A stretch of 64,000 nt of DNA from Arcuatula senhousia. Lineage: Eukaryota > Mollusca > Bivalvia > Mytilida > Mytilidae. The position numbers and the translations under genes were made by a program. The DNA lies in NCBI GenBank assembly GCA_963971305.1, contig OZ020303.1, forward strand, positions 62,000,867-62,064,866, read 5' to 3'. Shown piece after piece: positions 46,900-59,400 of the stretch. The notes below the pieces were generated by a model that saw nothing but the letters and a program-made list of their open reading frames with translations, was not told where the DNA came from and made no database searches. How positions within the stretch are numbered: the stretch's first letter is position 1; each line of letters opens with the position of its first letter.

Positions 46900-48200
46900 C
46901 AAATTATTAAATTTCATAATTTTAGTGAAAATAGTCGGCGAACTGAAAAAAAGAAGTTCAGAACCTTTAATCTGCATACAAAGAGTATCAGAATCAAAAG
47001 ATAAAACAAGAAAACTTCCGGTCCTAAAGAATCATTACAAAGAAAAACGTTTACTGACACTGTCAGGTAGGTACGAAATTGTATTTACTTTTTAAAATGA
47101 TAATATTCAGGCAAAACTTGAAGAATGGAGCGAAAAATCCCTTAGAAATGTTAGAAGAATATTTCTCACTTTTTGGACAGGACAGTTCCTATTTTTAGCG
47201 GTGTGAGATTTTTCTGTCTCACACCACCCCATGTGAGATAGCCTCGTGCAGATTCCAAGGGACGTAACTCTATTGTTTACGTCACGCTATGTTTTGTAAA
47301 CAAATCCACGTTGTACAATTTACGGGTTTAGTGAGAAAAATAATCAAACACCGATGATTAGGGCAAGATAAGGAAATCTCCGACACCCTTGGGTAAGATT
47401 TCTTTACATCTGCAACTCGGCAGAGCCTCGTTGCAGACTTGAAATCTTACCCTCGGGGTGTGGGAGATTTCCTTATCTTGCCCTTACACCGGTGTTAGAT
47501 TCTTATAATCTTTAAATACGTAGACGCTCTTTCTTAAAGGGTTAAATGCCTACTTGCCTTGGCAGATATACTTAGTTTTTTGATGCATTATAAAAGAAAT
47601 ATTTAAAGGTGTTAAAAAAACAAAAAGGGGACATCTTTAAATGTCCGTGCGTTAAAATGTGTTGAAAACATGTGATCATCCTAAAACTGACACATATTGT
47701 TTTAGATATATTATGTACAGTTTGACAATAGGATTTTTTCATGTACAGAGCAAAACGAGCATTATTTAATGCTTGTTGTCTTCGTTATAAAATGTTATAA
47801 AACTTGTTTTGTTTAAAGGGTCTCAAATCGTGTCGCCTTTCATGCCTATTTTAATACAAATATGAATCTTCAAACAGGACCAGATTGTTGAATACGAGCA
47901 CATTGTAACAAATGTGAAAAATTCATATGAGCCATTGAAATAGTGGACATTTCACTGCGCCTGTAAAAGGTATCCATTTATTAACGGTGCTTTGATTTCG
48001 CTTCAAAACCAGGCTGTAATATTCACATAACAACAGCTTGGACATGAGCAAACAGACTGTCAAACTAACGTTACAGGATTGGTATATGGTCTGGGTGAAT
48101 CACAATTTCAAGTTTGATATGACTGGCTTTTCGACGGTGCTGGTGCCAGCTTGGGCACACAACTACGTTTTCAGGTGTACTTTTAAACCACCTGTCGAGT
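46900..48200 (+). pseudogene. decayed C1q-domain gene copy
   Basis: A neck-like exon at about 46925-47066 (KIVGELKKRSSE...; donor CTGTCAG/GTAGGT) aligns by position and wording with exon 2 of the intact C1q gene. At 47820-48180 the domain is in pieces: RVAFHAYFNTNMNLQTGP, then after a frame change DQIVEYEHIVTNVKNSYEP, then SGHFTAPVKGIHL, then MSKQTVKLTLQDWYMVWVNH. These match the intact domain in order. At least three frameshifts and several stops separate them, and the middle FSV...VHLDIM strand is partly lost. No signal-peptide exon was found. The peptide pieces are nearer to other C1qDC proteins than to a recent duplicate, so the duplication is old. Confidence 0.85.
47349..47494. repeat. 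146-bp long hairpin
   Basis: GGGCAAGATAAGGAAATCTC at 47361 pairs with GAGATTTCCTTATCTTGCCC ending at 47483. The arms extend outward (CACCG/CGGTG) and inward (GGGTAAGATTTC/GAAATCTTACCC, CTGCAAC/GTTGCAG) with a few mismatches. It sits between the two exons of the C1q pseudogene. A smaller hairpin, GGTGTGAGA...TCTCACACC, is at 47199-47226. Confidence 0.88.
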
Positions 48201-48829
48201 TGAAAATAAACATAATAAAATGTTATAAATACTATTTTCGTTCTTAAATTGTGCATTTGCTAGCACGTGCTTGCACCTTAGTTTAAAGCTGTTAGAGGAA
48301 ATAAATAAGTAACAATGTTCGTAAAAACAAAAACCTAGGAAACACTGACGGTAATAACACTACGGGAAAAAACAAACACAACCCAACTGCAATAAACAAA
48401 GTAAACTACAACAACATAAACAAAGCGACCTCAAGTGCTCCATGGAAATAATACCTTATTTGGAGTAAGTAAGAAGTTTATTTTTTTATGGTGTAGAAAT
48501 GATTCATTTGTTTATATCTATATTTGTTTTGTGTGATAATCAAAATATTTCCGTCTGGTTTAAACGGTTTTTATATTTATTTTCAAAAACACTACAAAAA
48601 GTAATGAACACTAAGAAAACGCACACCTTCCCCTTTCAAAAAATGAACAGTTACATCTACATGCCTCCATCAAAAAGACTGGTTCCCCCTATTGTCTAAT
48701 AAAGACGAAAGAGGGTTCTGGGTCAATTTTTTCTAAAATCAGCACGAAAATTACATTACAAAAATTTATAAAGGAAAAGAGTTTCCAACCCCCCAAATCA
48801 CCCATCATCTCTGAAGCCGCCACTGGACA

Positions 48830-49050
48830 AATCCGATAAACACAGACGAGAACATAAAGAAGAAACATATAAAGACAAACCACATATTATAAACAACCGA
48901 ACAACAATCAACAACGTTGTAATGAGACTGATCTCAGGTTCTCCGTAAGAGTTTAAGCAGTTCCTGCTTGTTGCAACACACCGCGTTGCTAACGGTCAGT
49001 GCAGCGTATCAAAACTGCTAAAGAGAACAAAACAAAATCTAATGACAAAT
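48830..49050 (-). mobile_element. 3' part of a retroelement relic
   Basis: Read on the minus strand it carries GTGTGTTGCAACAAGCAGGAACTGC and the CGTTAGCAACGCG-type text found in the 3' parts of the relics at 5784, 34130 and 59080. No protein-coding part is attached. Confidence 0.5.
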
Positions 49051-49427
49051 TCATATATTTTATAAAATATTTATTACAGGGGTTCGTCTTTATTGCCGTA
49101 TGGGGGTTAGTGTTTCAGATGTTTGCTCTATATTTTTCTTAAATATGGTGTACTTGTTCATGAGATTATATCTCATGTGTTCAATTTGTCTATTGCTATA
49201 ACTAGTATCTAAATTTATGTAAATACTAAAAATTAAGGTTTAACTCCGTCAATCGTAGTTTGTTTTTTGACTTTGGATATCATTTGGTTTTATGCATTTT
49301 CAAACACTTTTTTTTTAATGTGGATTTCCTATGTTTGGGTTGAGGAATAAAATTCCGAAATGGCTATACAGCTCATAAAAAATATTTTAGTTGGAGTGTA
49401 TATATAGACATCAACGTCAAGTTTAAA

Positions 49428-49772
49428 GAGCCGGTGGTGTACTGGTTAACGCGTCGGGCTACTAACACCAAGGTTCGTGGTTCGATCCTCGTCCGGGGTG
49501 AAAATTTCATGAACCAATTTTCCGACTCTCTCTTGACACCATTTGCGAGGATGGTTTCAAGGAACGATGCTAGTCCTTCGGAAGGGACGAAAAAAGGTTG
49601 TCCCGTGTGTGTGGAGAGCAAAACCCCATGCACGTTAAAGACCCCTTTTGTAGAGTTCGATAAGAGTAGGCTCAATGGGGGCCGCTGCAAAGGCCACACT
49701 CGCAAACTGTTAGCTGGAGAGGGATTTACATAAGCATTAAGCTTGTTTCCCAATCCAGGATAAATAAATATG
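49428..49772 (+). mobile_element. tRNA-derived SINE, apparently full length
   Basis: The head AGCCGGTGGTGTACTGGTTA has an A-box-like region, and GGTTCGATCC at 49479-49488 is a good B box of RNA polymerase III. The body then runs through TCTTGACACCATTTGCGAGG, TCCTTCGGAAGGGA and TTTTGTAGAGTTCGATAAGA and ends with a short ATAAATAAATA tail. A headless relative is at 8748-8975. The two long open frames here, on opposite strands, are repeat translations. Confidence 0.8.
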
Positions 49773-50499
49773 TTTAAATTAAAAAGTTTAAATTTCTCCC
49801 AAAAAGAGAGTAAATCTAGGAACCAAAAACCTACCTTACACTAAATGGACCTAAATGCATGTCGACTCGATTTCTGATGTTTACTGATTGAACATAAATG
49901 AGTTTCAACAATTGCTATTTTGATCACTAAGATGCTTGATTTCTTTGAATAAATATGCATGAGTAAAACAGAAAAATTATTTTTAACAGTAAATTCCCTT
50001 AGGCACTTCTTATGCCCCAAAATTGAGACACATTTGATCTTCCATCTTAAGGATGATTGCTGGTCAGCATTTGAGATTTCTGTCAGATTTTCGGAATCCT
50101 CTGGATTTTACCATTAAAATGGTGATAAATTTTTTGCCCACCAACCCCCCGGTTTTCTTTTTATATTATTATTTATTAGATCATAAAGAGCTAACTAAGA
50201 AAGTTTTATAAATTTCTTGTTATTTTTTCATAGGTGTTTACACTTAAACAAGTCTAATGTTTTTCCCGTCAAATTTTGAACGCTTAATATTTCAAAAACG
50301 AGTTCGGTGACCTATGAATTTGTTAAGCTGATTTTGTACCTTTACCTATGGGCTATTTATTAAATATATCAATTTAGAGACCTTGTAATCGTTTAACTGA
50401 CCAGCGATCATCTTAAAGTACAAATGTATTAGATTTGAGGTGAAACATTAATCTGAACTCCTTGAATCTAGAATTCCGATTTCTATATATATTGTTCTC

Positions 50500-53400
50500 C
50501 TAAACGTTTTCTTCATCTGTGGATAAATTATCTGAAATTTCTCCCTCTTCATCTGGCATCAGACCCCCTTCAATTGACAAACTATTTGAATTTTTGTTTA
50601 ATCCCCGCCCCTCTTCTTGTAGAATGTCTGACGCTGTTTCATTTTCATTAAACAATGAACTCCGATTCGAATTATTCTTATTTATCGAGTTATCAGATAT
50701 GCCTTTGTTCAAAGTATCCGATGTTAAAGAACCATTACCCAAAGCATTTAGATGGATATACTCATCTTCTGAGTTATTTACATCCAATTCTTGCGAGTGT
50801 TCAGTTATATTGCTATTACTATGTATCAAGACATCAACTTCTATTGTGTCACGACTGACGTCATCGGGGCCTTTTAAATCATCTACGTCATATCCGGATG
50901 GGTAGCCCATAACGGAGGGAAGGTAACGCATCATATTTCCATCGATCGTGCTGGGATCAATATAGTTTGAATTATGCGCGCGAAACAAAAGTTGTGATTT
51001 TCTTCTGATTTCTGCACTTTCAACCTTGTTTTGCTTTCTAAAAAAGAAAAGAAAACGATCTTGTCTAATGAGAATTGATCCTCTGATAAGTCTTTATACT
51101 TGTCTGCTGTCAAATTCATCTAAATAGTGTAAAGTTAAACGCCCGGATGTCTCCTTTTATTGGTATGTTCTGTTGACACCGTTTGGACGTTGTTTGCAAA
51201 TTTGTACAGAGTGTTTAATAATGATATTGGTTGGTTGGCATTCTGCTCTCCTTATCGGTTATTCCTGTAAGCATGAGTTTCCATAAATTAAAGTAATGTG
51301 TTTTATGTTCAAGAAATATTTGATACAAACCTTCTTTGAACTGCAATTGCAATGACTATAATAGCAACAACCACCGTCACTCCAAGTGCTACAGATATCT
51401 TCACTGCATATAAAGATATAATAGAAATATAAAATAAGGTGCACAATAATAACTTAAAGTCATTTCAGAAAAATGAAGAAAATATTATTGATCTTGTTTG
51501 TCGGTCCCCGTTTTAAAAAAAAAGGAATCATATTTGTGATTCATGTCATATCATGTTATACTTTATATTTGGATTTTAATTTAATAAATAAATTCTTAAA
51601 GAACATTCCCGATTATTCTTACACCAAGGAATCAATTGATATGTTCTTTCTGGGAGATGCATTTCGTGCTTTTTTATGGGATGGGATGATACAATCCAAT
51701 TTGTTTTATTGGATGACTAACATATATTTTTATATATAATGTGAATTTCATTTTTCCTTTGTTTGAAATTTCGGAAATTATAGGTTCTACGTATTTATTA
51801 TGTTTTGATTCATTAACTTTGTATCTATTTAAGGTTTTTAGAATTTAAACGACGATATGATCGTTTTAAAAACTGTCTTTTTTATTGTGAAAGAATATTG
51901 TTTTCTAGACCGTCTTTTATTTATTTTGTTTTCCAATCTAATTGTCACCTCCTTATTTTTTATTTCACTTTGTTTGTTTTAATTTGTCATTTCAATAATT
52001 TCTTTTCTGCTAATTAAGTTTTTGTCTTACATCAGTTCTTTGTTAAAAAATAAATAAGGAGACAGCTAAGACTTGGTCCAAAATTGCCTTCACATTTCAC
52101 GACTTTTTCCTGACAAACCGAGCCACAGACTTGTCTAAAAGGACGTAGATCGTTACATTCCTTGCTATATTTTTAATTTTATTTTGTTGATTCTGTTCGG
52201 TTGATTAAATTCATTTTATGGTTTTTTTTTTATGTTTTGTGTTTCTTCGTACTGTTCTCGTTCATGTTGACTGGTTATGTCGTTGCCCTTTCAAACTTTT
52301 GACACCCGAATGCCCCATTCGGCACCCCTTTCTTCTTTAGCTAAATTATTTAAGAGGAAACAACGTTATTACAAATCACATTCTATACAACTTTAATGGT
52401 CACCTGCAAGAGTGTTTCCCGTCGAACTTTCTGTATATGTTGGGTTTTGTTCTGTAAGGTATGGGCCATGTTCAGTTGTTGTGCCAGTCTCTTTTGCTAT
52501 TTCAATTGGTACTTTTCTTGTAGAGGTATATTTCGTAAGCAAACTGTCGACATCTATTGAAATGGCATTCAATATCAAGGTCAGTCAAAGAAAAATTAAG
52601 AAGTACCTTTCATTTTCGTAGTGCAACTGAAGATAATATGGTGAGCAGTTTTTTGGCAAAATGTGTAGACATCTATGCTGGATTAGATTTGATTGTTGAT
52701 TTCGCAGCACTTGTGATCTTCGTATATATGTGAAGCGTAATCGCCATGAAGCAAAACATTCCGCTTAAATCAATACTAGTACTTTGGGGAACCCTCCAAA
52801 CTGTAGTGAGATGCGAACGTTTGTTCCTAATAATGACATTGAAGGCTTCCATGTGACTTAAAGCAACAATAAAAGTGTTCCTTTGTTTCGTTCTATGGTG
52901 ATGTTACTGTATGCATTATCAAATATTATCTTTATCATATTTGGCTTTAGCTTTTATTTTGGTATTTCAGGCAAAACTAATTTGCATTAATCCATATAGA
53001 TGCACTAAGAATACCATTAAAAATGTAGGATAACAAAATTAACAGGAGTCAGAAATACCTATTGATGTCTTGTCAAAATAGTTCTTCGATGTAAAGTCAC
53101 TCGATGTCTCCAGATCTGAAGTAAACAAAATAAAGTCAAAAATAGTATTCCTAACATGTTTAAAGTACCTCTAATGGCTGCTTTCTATATGAAAGACTCA
53201 CCAAACAAAGAAAAAAAATGGAATTAAGTCACATTTATCAGTTAAATTGTTTGAAACCATTTTGTGAAGTACGGGATGTTGATTAAAAAAATTGAGAGGG
53301 TTGGTTTTAAATTTTAATTTGAATGGTGGTATCCATTAATCGGCGGTTCTGAACATTTTATCTGCCTCAATTGCATCAGAAATACTGCCAACCACGAAAA

Positions 53401-56400
53401 TCACAAAAAAAACTGGTACCCAACAAATGATAATGAAACAAGAACGGAATTCCTGGGTCCCCCGCCGAGTGGCAAAAATTATAAGTCAGCCCGCTTAACA
53501 GGAAGTAGATAAGCGACAGACCAGGAAACGCATCCCACCATATGGGACCCCTACCTTAAGCTGCATACCAAATATCAAAAGCCTACGAATAGTAATAGCT
53601 GAGAAATCAGTTACGAAATATTTTCTATTTTTGACCCTTCAAAAATTCCAAGTCGGCTCGTTAAACAGGAAGTAGGTTAGCAACAGACCTGGAAAAACAT
53701 CCCACCATATGGGACCCCTACTTGACGCTGCATACCAAATATCAAAAGCCTAGGATTAATAGTTTCTGAGAAATCTGAACTACGAAAAAAATGTGACGGA
53801 CGGACGGACACTGGCATTTCTATGTCTTGCTCCGCGTTGCGGCAAGGGACATCAAGACGCATTAAAAGACTACACTTATTAAATTTTATAATGAAACATG
53901 GTGCATTAAAAGACTACACTATACAAGAATTAAATCTAATATATACCTGAGCCTTTTTCACATAAACTGTACAAATGGTCAGAACAATTTAAAACTTTGA
54001 AGATTAGTTTGCCCTCTTTGGTTCTTTGTAAAGCAGTGCATCTTTCTGGTTCCGATGGGGACAATGGTGACAAAACATCATCTGCTTTTTCGTCTTCAAT
54101 AGGATATAGTGATTTGATTTTGATATATTCTTTATGAAATTGATTCATGTATTATACTCTTATTAAACATGTTTATCTTTTAATTTGCTTTAGCAGACCT
54201 GTTTTTAACTTACACTGATAAACAGCTAGCACACATTACTTTGTACCGTATGCATATTTAAAGATTCAAATAAAGGTAACAGTTATTATTGTCTAAAATG
54301 TTACAAAAATTGATTAAAAAAATATTATACTAGTAGGTAAGCGCATGTCTTAACCCTTCAGCCAATTAATTGTTATATTATTTCATAATAAAATTTTGTT
54401 TCAAAACTTACTAGGATTGAAAAGCAGCTTCTTTACATTGATCCCATCGATCCAGAATCCAGCAAACGCATTAGCTCTCGATTTAAGCTCGTTGGCGTAT
54501 AGGAGACGGCTTTTCAACGCTTCGCAGGTCCTCTTTGCGTCAGTCCACGTCCCAGTGAAAACTCAAGAAAAAAAGCCAAAGATTTATTCATGGTTTTAAG
54601 GGGAAACCAAGAAAAAAAATAATAAAGTGGTTCTTCAATGTTTTAGATGTTAATTGAAGATTTATCATGCACACTGCATTGGATATGAAAATATACAACA
54701 ATGTCCGAACAATCTGCATCGTTCTTTTTTTTTTGCCCGAAACTCAAACTGTGCAAACAGTCCATCTATTGAAAACTTGTATAGGAGACACGATCTAGTC
54801 GAAATAATTAATAACAATAGTAAATAAATCTATAGATAAAGTTAAGACGAACCAACAAGAAATCAATGCTCACCAGTAATAGCCCCGCTTAGTTATGCAA
54901 TGTGTTTTAAATATAAATTTTACAGAAGACAGGTAGTAAATGTTTGATGGATCCAAAAATGTATCTCACAATAAATTGTACATCATTTCCATATCATGCT
55001 TATTACAAAATATCAGCAACCTAAGAGTTGCTGAGTTATACATGTAAGTGAATGAAAAGTGTTACGGATTTTTCTGGAAAACAGGAAGTAGATGTCCGAT
55101 TAGTTCAAAAACGTATCCCACAATACATCATGCCCATATCTAGCTTGCCACCAAATTTCAGGAATACTAGTTGCTAAGTTTGAGCAAATAAGAAGCGGGG
55201 CGGAATTCAAGTGGCGGGGAAAAAGGTTTCGATAAACAGGAAGTAGATGTCCAAGTGACCTTAAACATATCGAACTATGTATCCTGTCCAAATCAAGAAA
55301 TGCTTGTTACCAAATATGAATAACCTAGGACTAATAGTAGACTTTTTATGAGTAAACAAAAAGCGGGACGGAACTACGGGCGGACACAGGTATAACAGTA
55401 GAAACAGGGGTATAGATACATCACCCGAACACATGTGGCCTGTGTTCGTCTTGAGAATAGGTAGGCACATTACAACTAATCTATTCATAGGTTAAGAAAC
55501 GCTCGTCATGGGTAGCAGAAATTTAAATGGAATGTCTGGAACTTAGTTGTAATATTGGTTCCTTAAAAGCTGGTTTGATGGTTAAAGTTTATCACGCAAA
55601 GAATCAAGTAAGTTTATCTTATGCTGTATATGCATAATTCAAGGAGTAACCTCCAAGTAGCAGCATTTTAATCAGAATAATAGGAAGGTCGAAAACCAAC
55701 ATTGTCTAAAATAACCCTAAAAGTTCGAACAAGTCGGCAATAAATAAGGTACTTTACAAGATCGAAATTTGCATATATTCATGAGCCTGATAGACGTGAG
55801 TCAGGTTCAGCGTTGGTAAAACAAATTCGTTTGAAAATCTGAATTCACTTACTTTTATTGGAGGATTCACAATAGAAACTGAATTCGCTCTTGCACTTTT
55901 TAGGAATCACTCTCACGTTTTTATTTCCCAAATAGAAACCACAAGGGCAGTAATCTTCACTGAGATCTGTATCTGAAAAGGCAGAAACATAAAAATGCGA
56001 TTTATAGTTTTTGTCTCGTTTATTGTAAGAACAAAGAATAACTTTTCATCAAAAGTTTAAAATTTTACTTTTTGCATCTATTTATAACTTATCAAAAAAG
56101 CTCTAACATAATGTCCATCATTAACAAGAGCTATTCAATGAAACTGAGTATATAAAGCCAGATACCAAACTGCACAACATTAAACAGAGCAAACAGCTTA
56201 TCTAATAATATCGAAAAACCCAACTATTCATGAAATTTAAAGTGAATTCAAAATAAGGTTTCCAAGAAAAATACCAAAGAAACACTGCCAATGTATTTTT
56301 AGTTAAATTTGAAAATTTCGATAAATATGGCTATCCTGTTGTTGTGGTATTTACTTGTCCCTTTTTGACTTACGACTTACGTTTCAAAGTTTTGTACAGA

Positions 56401-59400
56401 TGCATCATGGCTGTAGATGTGTTCTGTAACTGTGGCTCTATGCATTTTGTGTTGGCTAAGTATTTGACATAGGTTGTTAGCGGATTAACAAAAGAATTGT
56501 CCAGACAGAAACAGCTTCCATTCTATAAAACAAAATTTCAAGACGAGTATTTCAAGGCGGACCTTTGCCATTTAGGACGGTCAGATTTAATGGCGGAAGA
56601 AACCGGAGTACCCGGAGGAAGCCACTGCATGACCTTTGGCAGGCAAATGACAAACCTAATTACATACAGACGGAGGAAGTCTCGTTTTTGTAAACTACAA
56701 TCAGGATTCGAACACCACCTTAGAGGTAATCGGCTAGTGATAAAAAAAAGTGGTATCTAAACCACTCGGATACCCAGGTCCCATCAACAAGAGAGTGAAG
56801 TTGAAACGAAGCACAAAATATTGTCCAATTGCCAGTATAAGAGTACCCCCCTTCCGAAAAAAACAAACAAACAAAAACGTAATATGCTGGTTTTCGATCA
56901 CGTGTATAAAACATCATTTATGCTCAGTTGTACAAAAAATGTGACGTACCAAAGTAACCTGGCTGTAGGAAGTTTATTTTTTTATCCATTAAGAAATATA
57001 GGCACTTTCAGCATGTAAATTGTATAAAGTGTGGTTGATTTGAATGCCACTTTGTTGTTTCCTTGCTTCTGATGCGACGTTTGATTTCCTTTGTTCTTTT
57101 CATTGCTTTTTACCTTAAACATTTTGGGGACTATTCCGATATATATATTTCACTGATATACTAAAAACGTGTATTGTTAGGTCTGTTGATACTAACATTA
57201 AATCCTATATGATCGTTATGCTCTGTGTGAGCAGGGCAATTTAACACACACGATTCTATACTATTTTCAGCTGTTGGGTGAATGTTAAACGTCTGGAGAG
57301 AATCGTATGATATTTCCACACAACCTACAACGAGAAATTAATTCATAGTACAGTTTTGGCAAAACGAATCACTTGATAGAAAAGGCGACAATGCCGTAAC
57401 TTATGTGTAAAACTAATACAAAAAGCCATAAAATTTAGGGAGCAACTATTTGATTTTTTGAGGAATATTATTCTCATCCTGCCTTGTTACTACAGAGAGC
57501 CTGGGGGTTTTTTTTCGAGAGCAAGCGTGTGCAAATTTTACTATTTTTGAATTTAACTTAAATATTTTATGTTAAAATATTAGCCATGCACAAAATGCAT
57601 CCTGTCTTTTTTTATTATTTCAAAGCACTTTCATACCTTTTTTATTTCGTGATTTTTAGCATCCTGCCTTTTTATTTAATTTTTTAGCATTGCCCCCCCC
57701 CCCCAGCCCATAAAAATCAAATGGTCGCTCCCTTAATTACAACAAATTTCTAACATTTGTTTGGAATAATGAATGTTTATAGCACGTCTTTTCTTGAATA
57801 CGTCTTTTAACTGAACGTTTGAAAAACATACTCTCGAAAGCACATGGCGATTTGCTCGTGATTCAGATGGTTAAGCTAGTACAACAAGACATCGCCACAA
57901 TAGCTGAACACAAACATTCCAATGAACCTGACTGGCCTTTTTGTCCGCGAGCATCATGCTGGTGCGTAGGTTTAAACAACTCTTATGGAAACCAAAGCAG
58001 GTGGTTTTAAGGTGCGCTTTCAAATGTGTTGAATATACTCAGTTTAGTCAACAATAAATTATACAACAAAACAACCAAACGGTGACGATCAATTTCAAAT
58101 GTCATCATGGCCAATGCGAGGTCATCCAGATGAACCGCTTTTATAACCTCTTTATATGGTGTCAATCAAATTCGATGGAGATCTAAATCAGTTTCATCCT
58201 GCAACAGTATCATTTTTCCCCACACTATAAACTTCTATTCCGCACGCACAACTCAAATCACGATTGGCACAGCTGATTAGATGAGCTTTTTTCAAAAGGA
58301 ATTGAAAACACAGGTACAAATATCTACTATACATACTATACAAAGACTAACTTATTCATCAACGAATCTAAGAGAAACAACAAATTTACAGGGGACCAGA
58401 TAATCGACATCAACCTTCTTATAGACAACATATTTGTAGAATTGGGTGGACGTGTATTTTAGCAAACTATCGCCTTTCAAATGGGCACTAATTTTGCTTC
58501 TTTACTTAATGAATTGTTTCTTCATATATATGTTTCTTTATATGAAACAGGCTTACAACCACTTCTAGACAACAACAAAATGTAGACTGGCTCTATCTTT
58601 TAACCTCGCCATCTGCTATATTGATGATGTCCTTTCCCTGAACAATCCTCGGTTTATAGTGACCTTTCTTCAACTCTTATCCCCAGGAACTTGAGATAAA
58701 GGACACTACGGATTCTAGAAAGTCTGCTTCATATTTAGATCTACACCTCGAAATATATACTCAATGAAGTCTTTCAACAAACTCTATGAAAAACGTCGCA
58801 TGTCTTCAACTTTCTCTTCTTCTTTAGCAACATTTCGTCAGCCCTAGCTTATGGATATTAGTGATGCGATTTTCCAGAGCTTGTGGAATATACGTTGGTT
58901 TCTTTGATAGAGCGTCACGCTTGACACGAAAATTACGAACACGGGGTTATGTTGTTCCTCAATTAAGAATTTTATGGAAGACATCATAAGCCCATAGACA
59001 AAAATGAGAATTCTACCTCTCAGATGAATTCAGACGTTGGTAAGTCATAGGGTTTGTTTTGTCCTCCACAACCGGATTTGATGAGCTGATTTATTGACAG
59101 TTAACACGTGACGGATGTGTTGCAACAAGCAGGAACTGATTACCCTACCGAAACACCTAAGTTCACTTTCTTTATTACATGAGTCAGTGTTGTTGATTAC
59201 TTTTTAGCTGTCTTCATGCTGATTCGTTGTGTTTATTAGTTTTGTCTTTGCTCTTTTGTTTTTTTAGACATTCGAATGCCAAGTTGGTACCCTTCTGCTT
59301 TTCAAAGAAGATCAATGCAGGTAAAATAATAGGGTACTTCCCACAGAATTTAAGATTACAATGTTCTTGACATAATTAAAAAAACTTGTTAAGTTGAACT

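Noticed and set aside
49428..49500. A genuine tRNA gene
   Set aside because: The A- and B-box-like parts are present, but no acceptor stem or cloverleaf can be paired, and a SINE body follows. The minus-strand tRNA-like head at 56690-56785 was rejected for the same reason.
49373..49753. Long open frames on both strands near 49.4-49.75 kb
   Set aside because: They cover the tRNA-derived SINE, and both strands are open by chance.
51473..51739. 88-codon plus-strand frame with a hydrophobic start
   Set aside because: It lies in an intron of the lectin-like receptor, AT-rich, with F/I/Y-heavy composition as expected by chance; no supporting signals.
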